A DNA stretch of 64,000 nt from Elysia chlorotica (lineage: Eukaryota; Mollusca; Gastropoda; Plakobranchidae): positions 243,965-307,964 of the forward strand of contig RQTK01000213.1 in assembly GCA_003991915.1 (NCBI GenBank). The letters are read 5' to 3'. This document shows positions 25,626 through 57,868 of this stretch, piece after piece (the first letter of the stretch is position 1; each line of letters begins with the position of its first letter). The notes below the pieces were generated by a model, which saw only the letters and a list, made by a program, of their open reading frames with translations, did no database searches and had not been told where the DNA came from. The position numbers and the translations under genes are program-made.

Positions 25626-25839
25626 ATGTTGTTATGAGTATTGATATTTGTTATTACTCTTGTAATTACTGTCTATATTGTTTTGTTCTGCTGCATATAC
25701 GGGCCATCAAATGTGCCTTTAAAGGACCAATTAATTAAGTCTTATCTTAGTTTTACTACACGCACTGCTCATTTCAAATTCAATGGATAGCAATAATCAT
25801 AAAAGTTTATTAAGATGACTGCAGCGTCAATTAAAAAAA

Positions 25840-26020
25840 TGCAATTATGCGCAAGGTAGTTAACTCACATTTTTTATTGTACTGAATAGTCTTAAACACG
25901 GACGACGTCTTTCTGCCATAAGCTGATAATTAATTCGATTACCTAATGACTCATCCACCACGGATCGAACCAGTGATCTCTCTGTCGTCGATCCAAAACT
26001 CTATCGACTGAGTCAATTCA
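25840..26020 (-). mobile_element. tRNA-related SINE candidate, second family
   Basis: On the minus strand, TGACTCAGTCGATAGAG (26000-26016) resembles a polymerase III A box and GGTTCGATCCG (25961-25971) a B box at tRNA-like spacing. A non-tRNA body then runs toward 25840. The stem positions do not form a clean tRNA cloverleaf, so a tRNA gene is unlikely. Confidence 0.5.
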
Positions 26021-29000
26021 CAGTTCACATGATGTTCATAGGGTCACAGCAGTTTCACTTAAACTATGCCCAATTATATGAGGGTGTGATGCAACTGACT
26101 CATAAAGCTAATGTAACTTCGATAAAATTGTGGAATGTTTGTTCTCTTTTTTTTTCACAACCTGTACCACCATTTAGTCAGATAAAATATATACTGAGTC
26201 ATCTTGCATTTGACAGGACCAGTGTAATAGCAATGTCCTGATCGCACCTACCCTTTCACCTGCCGATCATATAATTCGTATATTATAAGTTATATAATAG
26301 ACCTGCTCTTTAAGTACTTGACTTGTATTTCAAGGAATCTAATTCATAGACGAACGCTTTTTACCGAGTCAAATATGTGACTGATTCAAATAGAAATAGA
26401 CCTATTACCAGGAGCTATTTATATTCAGTTCAACGCTTTACTGACTTGGTTATCTGGCGACTCAAAACTTCACCTTCCTACATTATTGTCACTAGTAATT
26501 TTTATGTTAACGCATACATTAAATTTAATACATTACAACTGGTGGTTCAGGTAAGCGAAATGTTCAGGACTGTAATATTTTCACGCATAATATTGGTACA
26601 CGCTTGGTGTGTTTCATGTCCATTTCTAATAAGACATTAAATTTAAGGTTGGATCTTTTATACTCTTCCTTCATTTTGTACTATATGTAGGTTTTTTTTT
26701 TACCCTCTTCAAACACCGTTCTTAAGTGTAAACCTGGCGCATCTAAGGAGGGAGTCTAGATTGCAACAATATGAATACTTTCTTCCAGAAAAGTTAAAGT
26801 CAAATACTTGTTGTTTAAGGGAATAAATCCCTGACACAAAATCATTTTTAAAACATATAAGAGAACAATATTCTAGAGTAGACAGACACAATTACGGCAG
26901 TAAATTTAAAATAGTTCTCTGGATAAAAAATAACTTTCTGAAGGATACAATTATTTTAATTAGTTTTGTTTTTGTTTTTTTGTAACTCGAAATTAACATT
27001 ATGTTTTTCAAATGAGGTGCAATGTGACATCCCAATTGTTTTATTGTGCCGTAACTAAGACATTTATGATGCTTACCGCGCTACTGATTCGCTTCTGCCC
27101 TGCCTTACTGACCAAGAGACCAGAGGGCCTGAAGCAATAAGAACAATCTTACTCTTTTAGCAACTTCAACCACAGCCTGTTGGATGCGATTTTACCAAAC
27201 TACCACCAGTATGTCAACTTCCAGAGCAGAAACTATATAATTTTAATAATGAGTTTCTGCAATATTAAAAAAGCATATTCGAGTTCGACGCTACCACCTT
27301 TAGGCGATACCAACCATGTGAGCAAAGACCAAAACTGGAAAGTGAGAACACAATAGCAAAAGAAGTGCACTGAAACAACATAATTTTTTGCACTATTGAT
27401 ATGAATACACAGACTGGAGTGGGATGTTTTTTGATTCATCGTGGAATAATTTAAATGAGCTCACTGAAACTTTTAAGTTCATATATTGTATTCTATTTTG
27501 TGAAAACAATGTTAAAAAGTAAAAAAAAAATAAAATAAAATTCGCCATTATGTTCTAGTAACAAACCATAGAGACATGTATCCAAGAAAGTGGAAATACT
27601 TTTGCGTGGAAAGAGACGGCGAAATTTGATATAAAAGGACAAAAATTAGCGTCCATGAAAAAAACATAACAAAAATGAAAGGTGTTTTAAAAACAAAACA
27701 ACAAAATTCAAAAGAGTGCACACCTGGGTGTTAATGTAGTGAATGAGCTTAATAAATCATATGCGATCGTCGATTTAAGCTATCATGTCTTCATGAAAAT
27801 ATTATATAGTCTAATTTATTTGAGTGCAGATGCTCCATGCTTAGAAACATTGCTCAATAGTAAAGAGGTCACTAAATCATTTAAAACTGTAGATTCAATA
27901 AATATGTAAGTAAAATTGTGTCTTTGTTGAGACGTTCACTATCGACCTTAAATTGAAATGTAATGCTAGTACTCAGATAGTTACAGTCTGAAAACGCCGT
28001 TGTTTACTAACTCGAATCATCTTATCTTATCTTGCGATCTACAAAGATATATATTTCTTTAGGTGTTTGAACAGGGCAGTCCCATTTTATTTTTCTGTCC
28101 TTCCTTGCCTGTTTAGATTCTCAACGTATTTTTTTATGTGAAAAAATGAATCTTATTCTCTTCGATGTTTCTATTATCATGGTGCCATCCGATAGTCTGG
28201 TCGGGTCCCATCTACATGATCTAGGTCTTATCAATAATTATCTTTTGAGTTACGCGGAGAAGTTTCCGAGAAACTTTGACAACGAAGATCGCATGAAAAC
28301 GATTCTATAACAATATTGATCTACCCTGTTGTCGTGTTCTTTGTGCATTGTACGATATGTAAAATTGCCCGCGAGGCTACTAGCTCTACAAAATAGCCAA
28401 TAGTATTTAGTGCTAGCTGGCGTTAGAGTTCAAACCAACTTAACTCAATCCAGCTCCATTGTTTTTACCCATTTTACCGTTACCTGTTATATCAATAATT
28501 CTATGTCGCCACTTATGGCGGTAAATAACAATGTCGATGCGCGGGTAAATTGTCTGTCCTGACAATGTCTGTGGGGGGATGCTGCCTTCAATGCTGTGCC
28601 TTTCTTGATCTTTTCTATGTATTGTGAATGCTCTCTGTGCGGTAGATGTAGAGAGCCATGGGTACTCAAAATCTCGACCTTAGCCAATGTGTCTTACTTA
28701 GTGGATGAATGAATCAATAAAAATAACGAAAACGCTAACCACACATGCAGACCTGAAAGCAGGACAACGATTCGAATTAGGCGATCTCTTGGTCTAATCA
28801 CTAGGTAGGTCTACTACTATGCTCCATTTTGTCGCAAAGAAGTAGACCAATACTGTTTGGTTTAGCTTGAAAAGCAATGTACAATCCTTTTGTCTCCCTA
28901 CATTTGCATATCCGGTTTGAAGTTTTATGCGTAAGAGTACATCAACCCACCCGCATATCCATAATTTACCCCATAAGAATAACACACCAATTTACCGGAT

Positions 29001-30462
29001 GCCAGTCTTATGTTCAATAAAGCTGCTGCGTTATGATTATGTTCTTTAAACGTTCCCTATTTCGTAAGAACCCACATAATCTTAATATCTAATCTATTTC
29101 GAGAAAATTAAAAAAGTTTTTCATTATAAACATCTATTACATAGTTGTCAAAAACTGTTAAATTATACTTGTTTTTAACTATTTTATGGAAAGTATTATT
29201 ACCATTATATATACTACATTTTGGTATTTGAACCTTACTGAGTTAAAAAGGTATAATAAAATCCATATCTTTTACTGTGTACATCTCGTGTAACTTTCTT
29301 TAGATTTTCCCTCATTTTTTTCATTTGCCAATTCGTCAACTTGCCAACATGGCCTCTTACTCTTAGCTTATGTGAAAATAACAGTACACCTCAGAATGAA
29401 AAAAGGCCACATTATGGTAAGACCACTTTCAAGTTTCTTCTTGAGTGAATAAGAACAAAAAGCATCGTGGCCCGATGCTTACCTTGGAATTGTCGTCTTT
29501 TCGTATGCAAATTGTAGTCCGTGCTTGTAAAAATAAACATTGCAAGTTTTAAACAGTATTAAATATTTCAACGCGTTAATGAATAACGAAATGACCAATC
29601 GGTGCTGTAGGTTTTTGTAGTTTGCTTTTTAAGTTAATTTTCTTTTATTTTGTTTGTGTATGAGTATGGAGGAAAAAAAAAAGAGGGGGGGGGGGGGGGA
29701 GGAGATTCGTGTGTCCCTCGCCTCCAAGTCATCATTTTTATAGAACTTTGATGTATTGCAAATTACCAGTACTTCAATTAGACATGAAAGAAAATTTCTT
29801 GAACATCGGGGGGCAATGCTCGACTGGCCATTAGCTTGAGATGAGACCACATAATTATGCGTAATTCTCTACCCGGATTACAGTCATTGTTGTCGCACCC
29901 AGCTGTCATGGCTAGTAGGTTAATGCATTCTGCTTTTAGTTAAACCAGGCCTGGTCATCTCTGTTGCTTATCGGTTCTTATCTGACCACATCTGCGGAAT
30001 TCTCACGCACGACCAGACTTTTGAGATGTAGGGAAGTGGCCTGGTTTCCGATGGCGAGGTATTCCACGATACTATGATCTGAGAGGACGACACGTGCAGG
30101 CGTGAACTCGGTCGTTTCGAACGAGTTTCAGCAGGTTACATCTTACCGCAGTTGGTCTTACCACAGCTTAGATCATGAGTGCAACCCTCAGTCCTTCAAA
30201 TGACAGTCGGCGAGGGTCACATGTCGCTTTCCTAATTGCTGAATGGAGAGATTCCTGACTCAGTCTGGTGCTGCGCTTGAGTTCTTTTACTATGGCAACT
30301 CTATAGTCACCGAGCACAAGGGTTTTTTTTAAAAACTGAACAGTCAGGCGTTAGATGCGATATTTAAACATTTTTCTTTGTGGTTGAAATTTGTGACCAT
30401 GCAGACAGCAGTAGTTGTTTAATAAATGTTACTTTTTAAGTTAAGCGTGCGTTTTATAAATT
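26021..30462. other. Intergenic, no gene recognised
   Basis: AT-rich, with a poly-G run at about 29685-29700 and no coding block found. A weak tRNA-like B-box signal lies at about 28765-28780 on the minus strand. Confidence 0.55.
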
Positions 30463-30546
30463 TTCTTTTCTTTCTTTCTTTCTTTCTTTCTTCTTCTTCT
30501 TCTTCTTCTTCTTCTTCTTCTTCTTCTTCTTCTTCTTCTTCTTCTT
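30463..30546. repeat. (CTTT)n(CTT)n microsatellite
   Basis: CTTT units to about 30490, then CTT units to about 30546, about 230 bp before the exchanger start codon. Confidence 0.95.
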
Positions 30547-30779
30547 TCTCTGTCCCTTTATCCACTTGCCTCTTTCCACCGCTGTAAGGTCTTAACCTAT
30601 TCTTTTCCCTGCTTTTGATTTTGGTATTCAACCAGTTTACCAACTGTTTATTTTTCTCATCAGATACACACTCCAAAGGCAAGGGGGATCGCAGATTTAG
30701 GATAACGTTTATTTTCCAAAACACTATTTGAGACTGCTGCATATGTGTCTTCTAGAGTCTTCCTGGCTCACCTTTCATC

Positions 30780-49201
<18,422 letters not shown>

Positions 49202-49256
49202 AATCAGCCTCGCATGAACATTCCACCCACCTGAGCAAAACTAGTGCTGTATGTTA

Positions 49257-49342
49257 AATAAAATTCTGTTTTTCATTATGGAGGAAGCTTGTGATGAATC
49301 TGCTAAATATGATCTCATAATCATATAATTATATGCAATAAA
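49257..49342 (+). promoter_or_regulatory. Polyadenylation signals of the exchanger
   Basis: AATAAA at 49257-49262, 56 bases after the stop codon, and a second at 49337-49342. Either could end the transcript; no distal evidence is visible. Confidence 0.6.
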
Positions 49343-49384
49343 AGATAGACAATCACTTATTGGATATTAAGAAACCTAAAGGGA

Positions 49385-49470
49385 GATGGAGGCTCCAGCT
49401 AAAATTTGAACTGCAGATCTCCTGCTGGTCGCTTGAGAGCACCTCTGACTGAGCTAGAGATGCTATCACA
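49385..49470 (-). mobile_element. tRNA-like SINE candidate
   Basis: On the minus strand, TAGCTCAGTCAGAGGT (49441-49456) resembles an A box and GCAGTTCAAATTT (49401-49413) a weak B box at tRNA-like distance. It could be a tRNA-derived SINE head or a tRNA fossil just downstream of the exchanger. Confidence 0.4.
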
Positions 49471-52237
49471 TGAATCAGAGAGAAGCAGCATAGATTTCAG
49501 GCTTTTAACTCCATATGTGTTGCTATGCTAATCATTTTTGAGATCAGTGACAAAAAATGTTAAGCTTGGAGATTACCAATAATTGCAAGGGTTTTTAAGA
49601 TATGGTCATCAAAACTTTTGAAAGTTATTTCAGTCATATCATGTCTTCATATTGACAACTTTTTTTTTCATGTTAAAACTTATGTATATATTTATGTACA
49701 AGGTATTTCATTTCATGGCCTGTATCCTGGCGTTGATACTTCAAAGTAATCAACAATTGTACAGATGTTTTGAGAGTCACAAAAGTCATTTCAATAAATT
49801 AATGTTTTTAAAAGTTAATGAAAATTCATTAAATATCTTAAACTGCAATCTCTTCTCTTTGGTTAAAAAAGACAGTATTTGTGTCAGCTCCTTCACTTTT
49901 TGATGAAAATCTTTATATGAATGTTAAATTAACTGACGTCATGAATTTTCAAATGTTACACACCAATGACCACACATAATGGTAAGGAATATGATAATAA
50001 AATAATAATTTTTACAAAATCACTTTCTAGATTGTGTTAGTCAGTTTTCTTTGCATGTCTTTTTTCTAAAAATATAAACACATTTAATAAAGAGAAGAAG
50101 TCAGATGATGAAGCATCCCTAGAATATTGTGTGAGGTGACAGGTAATGGGAATCACAGCAAGAACATTTCCTACACCTATCCTGAATTCTAGCACGGTAT
50201 CAAATGACAAACTGTGGAGTCAAGAGAGAAACCAAAAAGGAAATGTGAAATGCGCTCATGTGGCAGATAGTGACACAATGACACAATCTATATTGGTTTC
50301 AGCAATCCTCTGAATTTTGTTTTAAGCAATGTTTTTTACTAGATCACAGTTTCAGCTATCGAATGTTGATTTAACTGTAACTGTTAAAGGATTTGCAAAG
50401 TTGCAACGTTATGCAATCTATCTAAATCCAATAAATTTTACTGAATTTTGACTCTTACTGTGGATTCCTCCAAATGATGTCCGTGGAATGAAATGGAAGA
50501 AAAACCCACACCTTACTTTTCTTACTGAATCTAGAATAGGAAAACATTATTTTAATTTTAATCAGGGGAAAAAAGCAAGTTCTGTTCTTCATTGCTACAA
50601 AGAAAATAAGAAAATAGTAATACTTTTCAAACATACACTTTTATGGTGAGTTTCAAAATATTTCATGTTGCTCTTTGTGTTGCAAATTTTTTTTACTTTT
50701 CAATAGCTTTGTGCCACAGATCTGAATGACTCACAGAGAGATTATTATATCAATACTTTTTCAATTGTCTGGATTTCAATTGTCTTTTTTCATACAAAAA
50801 AACCTACAGCTGAAACTATTGGGTGTTTTACTCTACAACACTTGCTTTTGTATGGTGTACATTAAATTTATGGTTAAACAGAAGTCAAATGAAATTTGAA
50901 ACTTTTAAAAACATTTTTTAATGCTTTATATGATCTTTTTTGTAAAGCAACTCTTAAAATTCTAAACGTTATCCATTTCAATGTGTGATAGATGGCTTTA
51001 AGATTTTATTTAATCAGGTATAAAGCTTTTGTTTTGTAATCGCTATACACATTATATTTTAATTTAAGATGTTTGTGTTATACAAAAAAATTACATAAAA
51101 TGACTTAAAATATCAAGGGCTTTGTTAAATTGAACATTTATTTTGGTGCTGGCACAATCAAATTAACAAGTAAAAACTTAAAATTGTAGGAGTTTTTTTT
51201 TTTTACAATTTGTATGTAGATCTCTTGCTTGAAGGACACTTTTCTCATTATGTCCATTGTAATTAACTTGGGGATGTGATTTGACCTTTAAAGCAATGCA
51301 TTTGTGTAAGATATTTATCTTATAGTTATATAAATATAAAAGCCATCTAGATGTTTACAAACCCTTGTATTTACTATTACTTGAAATTACATGTATTACG
51401 TACATGTAAAATATTGACACCGCACTCAACTTATCAAGCTGAATGTAAAAAGACATGTTTAGAGACTTATAATTCATTAATATTTTTGTCAGGTTTTCCC
51501 TCTAGATGCAGAGTAAAATAACTACAAACTTATAACTGGGAAAAAAAAAAAAAAAACAGAAACAAAACAAAAAAACTTTTCATGTTAAACTAGTATAAAA
51601 CTGCTGAAAACAGTTCAAAACAGTATTATATGAATTGAACTATTGCTTTCCATGTTTTGATTTTTACCCTTTTCATATGGAATTTCAACTCTTTTGTCCA
51701 TGAGATTCCTTTAAGGGATGATCACATAAACTTTGATGTATTTTTTAAACCCGATAGTTTGATGAACATAGTCATCTGATAAGTTCATGGATTTATGATT
51801 TACTCTCTTACTTGATGTTTGAAGTGAACACCTATGATCATGTTGATGTGTACTAGTTTTATCAATTAAGGAAAAAGAAAAAACGAAAATCAACTATTAG
51901 TTGACTGTTTAGGAGGATGGAAGTTAAGCAAGTGAAAATTGTAATCGACTGAATAAATGATTGTAGTCATTTAATTAATCTTGTCCATGTTAACAAAACT
52001 CTTGCAAAGCAGTTTCATTTTGTGCACACCAACATTGTATTCATCTTAAATTGGAAATGTTAAGGGTTTTGTTTCTTATGCTCGAGCTTTTCCCAATTTA
52101 CATTGGCAGTATCAATGAAACTGATCTTTTCTACTATGAAATGTTACAAGGAACCACACAAGTATGTTTATGATAAAAAAAAACAACTCCCTCTCTGTCT
52201 ATGACAGTCTGCTTCTGTCTCTCTTTTCTCTGTATCT

Positions 52238-52292
<55 letters not shown>

Positions 52293-54660
52293 ATTTTGGT
52301 CTCTCTCTCTATTTGTATCTCTCTTTTAAATAATACTATTAATGGCTTGACAATTGAAATTCGATTTGATTCTTTAAAACTGTTTTTGAATCGTGTTACT
52401 CGGCTTTATCTTCTTTAACTAGAAATTCGATTTGATTCTTTAAAACTGTTTTTGAATCGTGTTACTCGGCTTTATCTTCTTTAACTAATGGCGTTGGTAT
52501 ACTTGATTTATGTTTTATTGTAATATGTTTCTTTTAATTTCTAGCTATCTTAAAATGCATTAAGATTGTGATTACATTGCTCAATTTTATGTAAAAAACT
52601 TATTTATTTTCCAATTGCACAAACTGGCAATAGCTCCTGAGGTTATATTAAACTTATGATTTACGAGCACCAAAAAGAAGGCAAATTCTTAACATGATGA
52701 AAAAATAAATTACTGTGCTACCTCAGGCAAAATTTGTATGTGATGGATAGAACAAACAGAGTATGGGTGTTAAAAATGTTCATTATTCAAACAGGCCTTA
52801 GAACATGAAATGCAGTTACATGTTTTAAGACATACATTCCATCAATACCAAAATGTAGGAAAATATGGCATTAGGAAGAGATAATTTTAAACCAGCTTTT
52901 TAGAATGGACACTGTGACCATCAAATAAGGAGTAAATAAATGCAGGTAGCTTTATCAGTTTTATGGTTGTTTGCCTGTTTTACACTTAAGAAATTGTAAC
53001 GCTGCATTTACAGGCTTGTATAGCATTTTGACTTGTATTGGCGATCTTAATGCTGGTTTATCTTAATGATTGATTGTTTTTTTGTTTTGTTTTTAATTAC
53101 TAAAACTTTAATTAGATATTTTTTATGACATCAACATTTCATTGTTATGGAACTCTGTACTTTCAATTATAAAAATATTTAATTTTTTATTCAATACATA
53201 TTATGTGTTTTTTTTTTCTTCTTTTTACTGAAACGTATGACAAATATGTTACTACATGATAATATTTAGGATTTAAACACTACATTTTTAGCCTGCAGGC
53301 TTAGTTTTTATTTCAATTAATAGTTAAGATTTTATACCATCATTTAAAGAAAAAAAATAGGATTTGGTACTGACAATAAAAACTTGCAATGTACAGTCGA
53401 TTGAAGTAGAGAGCCCATGTGCACTCTATGAAAAGATCATTTGTTTTAAAAAATTGTTTAATTGTTTTTAATTTGTACTTGTACTCTGTACTTAAATTCA
53501 AAATTTCTGTAATGGGCATTGGGGAAAGGACAGTTTTTTTTAATATGAAAACCTTTTTGTCCTTAAGGACCCTGATAAAAATGTACTCATTTTACACATT
53601 ATCAAGTAAGTATCATTTTGAAGAATAATTTTTCAAGTACTTGAAACTTTTCCAGAACTTATTTAAGACTTTGCTCTCTTTCTAATCAAGGTAAGTTCAA
53701 TGCGCAAACCATGTGAGTTAAGTCTCACCTTTTCTGCTAAAAAGACGAATTGTTGAGACATAAATCTGTTAACATCTTAAATGAGCTAACTGTTGTTAGT
53801 CATGAAATGAAAATGAATTTTCAAAAATGTTCTGCATTTTCCTGAAATTAATATGAACATTATTGTAAAGTACAGCTTGTTTTGCAGCAGTATTATGGAA
53901 GACTAAAATTGTGCATCTTGTAAAGAACATAGGCATATGTGGTTGAAGACCATGAAGATGTATGCCATGTTGAAAGGATTTGATATAATAGATTACCCTG
54001 TCAAGAATACTTATAGTTCATTGAAATACAATTTATTAAAAAAAATTCTTTGTGAATGTATACAATCATGTATATACTTCTTTATGCATTCCTAAAACCA
54101 ATGAATTTTGGGCTCTTTACCCCAGTAACAACTTTTTTCTCTCATAATAAGTCTTCTCAGGCTTTCTATGAAACATGCAATAAAAATTTTTAACAACGAA
54201 AGTCAATAGTTTGTTTGGGGTTGTTTTTAACTAAGTTGTTTTATTTTTACTTTTAATAATTTTTTCGTTATTGTGAATTATTTATAATGAATTTTAAAAT
54301 ATTTTTGGTCCTACTTTTTTTTGTTAATTTAGAATATAGACGTCCTGTTCTTTATATCTCTGTCTCAATCATATGAAAATCCACTGTATTATGTCCTCAG
54401 TTGCGTTTAAATGTGGTGAATTCATTTTTAAATTAGCTTTCTTTGACACCGAAAAGTTCCTCACACCCAGTGGTTTGAAGTCCGCTGAAACCAATGAAAA
54501 TCACTGTCAACAGATGCATAAGTGATTCATCGCCCGCGCTGAAGGCGAGTGTAGTACAGTATATTATTGTAGAGAATGTGTGGCTAAAGCACGCTTTATA
54601 TCAATCTTTTATTTTCGCCTTCAAACAACATTCAGTGCATCTCTAGACTTCAAGGATAAA
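49471..54660. other. AT-rich intergenic DNA
   Basis: No gene recognised. Very AT-rich with many short open frames. It holds a CT tract at about 52240-52286 and a 66-bp tandem duplication (listed separately). Part of it may be an extended 3'UTR of the exchanger. Confidence 0.6.
52356..52487. repeat. 66-bp perfect tandem duplication
   Basis: GAAATTCGATTTGATTC… at 52356-52421 is repeated identically at 52422-52487. Confidence 0.97.
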
Positions 54661-54752
54661 ATGCACAAACAATACATAGCTTACGTCTCGTCGTAACAAT
54701 ATAAGAATAAGAAGGCTTACGACGAGACGTAAGCTACGTCATGTTTGTGCAT
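54661..54752. repeat. 36-bp inverted repeat with 20-bp loop
   Basis: The left arm 54661-54696 (ATGCACAAACA…CGTCGTAA) is complementary to the right arm 54717-54752 at 33 of 36 positions, including an unbroken 21-bp inner stem around CTTACGTCTCGTCGTAA. It could be a short foldback or MITE-like element, or a hairpin RNA source. Confidence 0.9.
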
Positions 54753-55066
54753 TCTACCCCAAGTTTGTATCTTTGGTTACAATTTTTTCCCCTTATGCGA
54801 CTTTTAGTTAAAAATGTATGATAAACATCATCTGACGTCTCTTTGTGAAGGGGTCTACTATGATAGGGACTAGGAAATCTGCTATGAAATTTTCCACACA
54901 CAAATTTGTGCCATTGGATGATTAATTTCGAACCTAATCTTATTAACTTTGGTGCAGTTTTTTGTTTTCCGTCGTGTGATAATTGCTGCACACCAGATCA
55001 TTTTTTCTTCTTTTTTAAACAAAATTATGATCGTCCAGAGGAAGTTAAAAGATTCAAGAGTGATAT

Positions 55067-55104
<38 letters not shown>

Positions 55105-56499
55105 AATTAAGTCATGCAATGATAAACCCTGTCTGAACTGGTTTCACGTTTTTATTACTTTATGAGCAAATGTAAAATACATTGTCACCTCGATTGTATG
55201 TGTTATCTTATTTCTAAAATAGACAAAATGTCCCATATTATTTTTAGAAATGAAATAAGGCCTTATATAACTGACGTGACAAGTAGATATTGGACGATTG
55301 AATGATAAACTAACCAACTTTTGTCGATGACTTTCAGACCTCGGGAGTTCCTCTCTTATCTCGGTATCAAAAGATTTCTGGATGATTAGATGGTTTTCAC
55401 CTAACACGTAGTTTTATCTTCTTTGTTTTTGTTTATTGTGCCTGTGAATGCTCTTTACTACGGTCCATTCTGTTAGTTTATTCAAACTCTATTTCGATAG
55501 ATGGCCTTTGCACGGTAGAACTTAGTAGCTTACTGCCCATGATAAGGTACGATATTTACAGCCCGTTAAGAACAATAATTATTAGCAAACGATTATTTGG
55601 ACACCCTTGCATCCACGCACTTATATAAAGTTTAGTAGGTTATGTGTTTCACCCAATAAACACACCGTGGCCAAAAGAGACATTAATAAGTATATGGCTT
55701 GCTTTTTTTTTTAAACACGAACCCTGATCTCTGTTCAATAGATTAATACAACTGTATCGAAAGACTACGCTAACCATAGCACCTACAGATTGACTCGGAA
55801 GCTGATCTCTTTGGTTGGTTTATACGATTCCAAAAGACCCACATCCAAAGGAAAATTTATATCATCGATGCCATCTAATCAATCATCACGTATAATCTTT
55901 AATATCTGACCTGTTTCACAATCAGGGCTCTTCTCACACTAATCAAAAAAGGTCGTGCCAAAGTAGAACGAGCAATTTCAGTATAACCACTGACAGGTAC
56001 TGGAGGAATGACGATGGCAAGACCTGTCATGTGGTTGAACATATATTCTATAATTTTTTCTCTGTCTCTCTCTCTCTCTCTCTCTCCCCCTCTCTCTCTC
56101 TCTCCCTCTCTCTCTCTCTTCCCTCCCCCCTCTCTCTATATACTTCTCTTTCGCTTACTATCTATCTACACCCTCTTGTTTTTATGTAATTATGTTGAAA
56201 AAAATTAAACTTTATGAAATGACAGAAAGTCTTTTTTTTAAATACAATAAAGTTAAACAAATTTTTAGAAAAAATTAAAGAATGAGTAACTAGTAGTATA
56301 AGAAGCAGACCTACTACTGTGCTAATTCTAGTTCTATTGCTAGTAATGGTACCCAGGAGATATTCGTTCTAGATTGATAAATATAAAGATAGAGATGGAG
56401 AGAAAGATGAATAAAAGATATAAAGAAAGAGAGTAATTAAGAGATAGACTGACAACGACAGAGACATAGCAAAAGGAAGATATATAGACAGACATACAG

Positions 56500-56530
<31 letters not shown>

Positions 56531-56627
56531 TAAAAAAGAAAGATTCAAGAGAGAAAGAGAGTATGGGAGTGAGAGAGAGGGAGGGAGAAATAGGAAAAAA
56601 AAGAGAGAGAGAGAGTTGTAGTTGAGT
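54753..56627. other. Intergenic, microsatellites
   Basis: No gene recognised. (AT)n at about 55068-55101, CT-rich tract at about 56060-56140, and GA tract at about 56503-56531 with a further GA run abutting the SINE at 56632. A weak tRNA-like A/B-box pair lies at about 55717-55790 on the minus strand. Confidence 0.55.
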
Positions 56628-56862
56628 AGTTGAGTTGGTTTAACATCCAACATCAGCACTGTATGGCTTAAATTGTGGACGGGCCCCACGACTGACGTCT
56701 GATAATTTTATGTGCTGCCACACACGAGACGGGATACCAATACTGCTGTCTCAGTCGGTCACATTAAACTGACACCGACAAGTAGGGAACGAAATCACCA
56801 GGGCCCGAACCATGGAACTTTTGCGTGGGAAGCCGATGTTCTACCCCAGGGCCACCGCGCGT
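56628..56862 (-). mobile_element. tRNA-derived SINE, copy 6
   Basis: Minus-strand full-length copy. The plus strand shows GTTTAACATCCAACATCAGC, TTGTGGACGGGCCCC, TGTGCTGCCACACACGAGAC and GTTCTACCCCAGGGCCACCG. Its tail abuts a GA-rich tract on the left. Confidence 0.92.
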
Positions 56863-57795
56863 AGCTAAAACGAAAAAAATTTTTTTTTCTAATCTGGATA
56901 ATGTGGATTGATTATCTCTATGAGAAGGCTATATCAATTGCCCTTGTTACATCTGAAGTGGAAATCGCTATAACCAAAATGTATCACTGCTAACCTAATC
57001 AAATCGCACCTTATACAAGATATTGTCCAAAAATACAACTGATAAGCAGCTCATGACACCTAGCTCATCTATTTCAAAACACTAACCTATAGTGCATGCA
57101 TGATGCCACACAGGGACATTATATGAATCTTTGACTAGTAAGATGTCAGTCATCATCATGAATAAATAACTATGGCTATAAAACAGCTATAAATAATGTA
57201 ATTGTGTATTCTTGACGGATGACTGGATATATAATATTTTCTTCTTTTTTGTGTTAGAGAAAAATAAAAAGGCAAATTTCGTCTACCAAGTATTTTTTTT
57301 CCAGAAATAAATCCGAAGATGTAGGTATACACATTTGTTAATCGTAAAAATAATGTCAACCAGACCTGTCTTTTCACTTAATAAAGCCTAATTTCTCTAA
57401 CAGCAGAATTGAATAATTAGTTACTATGACTGTGTTCTCTATCCATAGACGCATCGCTGAAATACTGTTCGGAACATGTGTAATGTTAACACATTAATTC
57501 AACAAATAACTCTATTCTTAGAGAACTTCACTGGTTACCTGTCGAACAAAAAATAGAGTATACATTGGCAGCGCTTTTGTTATAAATCCTTATACGATAT
57601 GTCACAAAAGTATCTAACAGAAGTCATACATTTACACAAGCCTGTTTGATTATTAAGATAATCACCAGTCTCACAGGTACTGTACTAAACATGAAAAGGT
57701 ATAACAACGAGTTTTAAGCCATCCAGGACTCAAAGTCTTGGATAGGATACCACTAGCATAGCGGAAACTGCCACACACTGTCTCAATTTAAAAAA
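56863..57795. other. No gene recognised
   Basis: AT-rich intergenic sequence with no recognised motif. Confidence 0.55.
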
Positions 57796-57807
57796 TATTA
57801 TTATTAA

Positions 57808-57868
<61 letters not shown>

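Noticed and set aside
25945..26020. Functional tRNA gene
   Set aside because: A and B boxes are present but acceptor and other stems do not pair, and a SINE-like body follows. The same reasoning applies to the SINE heads and to 49385-49470.
28487..28687. Minus-strand 66-codon frame with HGSLHLPHREHS
   Set aside because: Vaguely resembles repeat-derived sequence but no family could be named; too weak to call.
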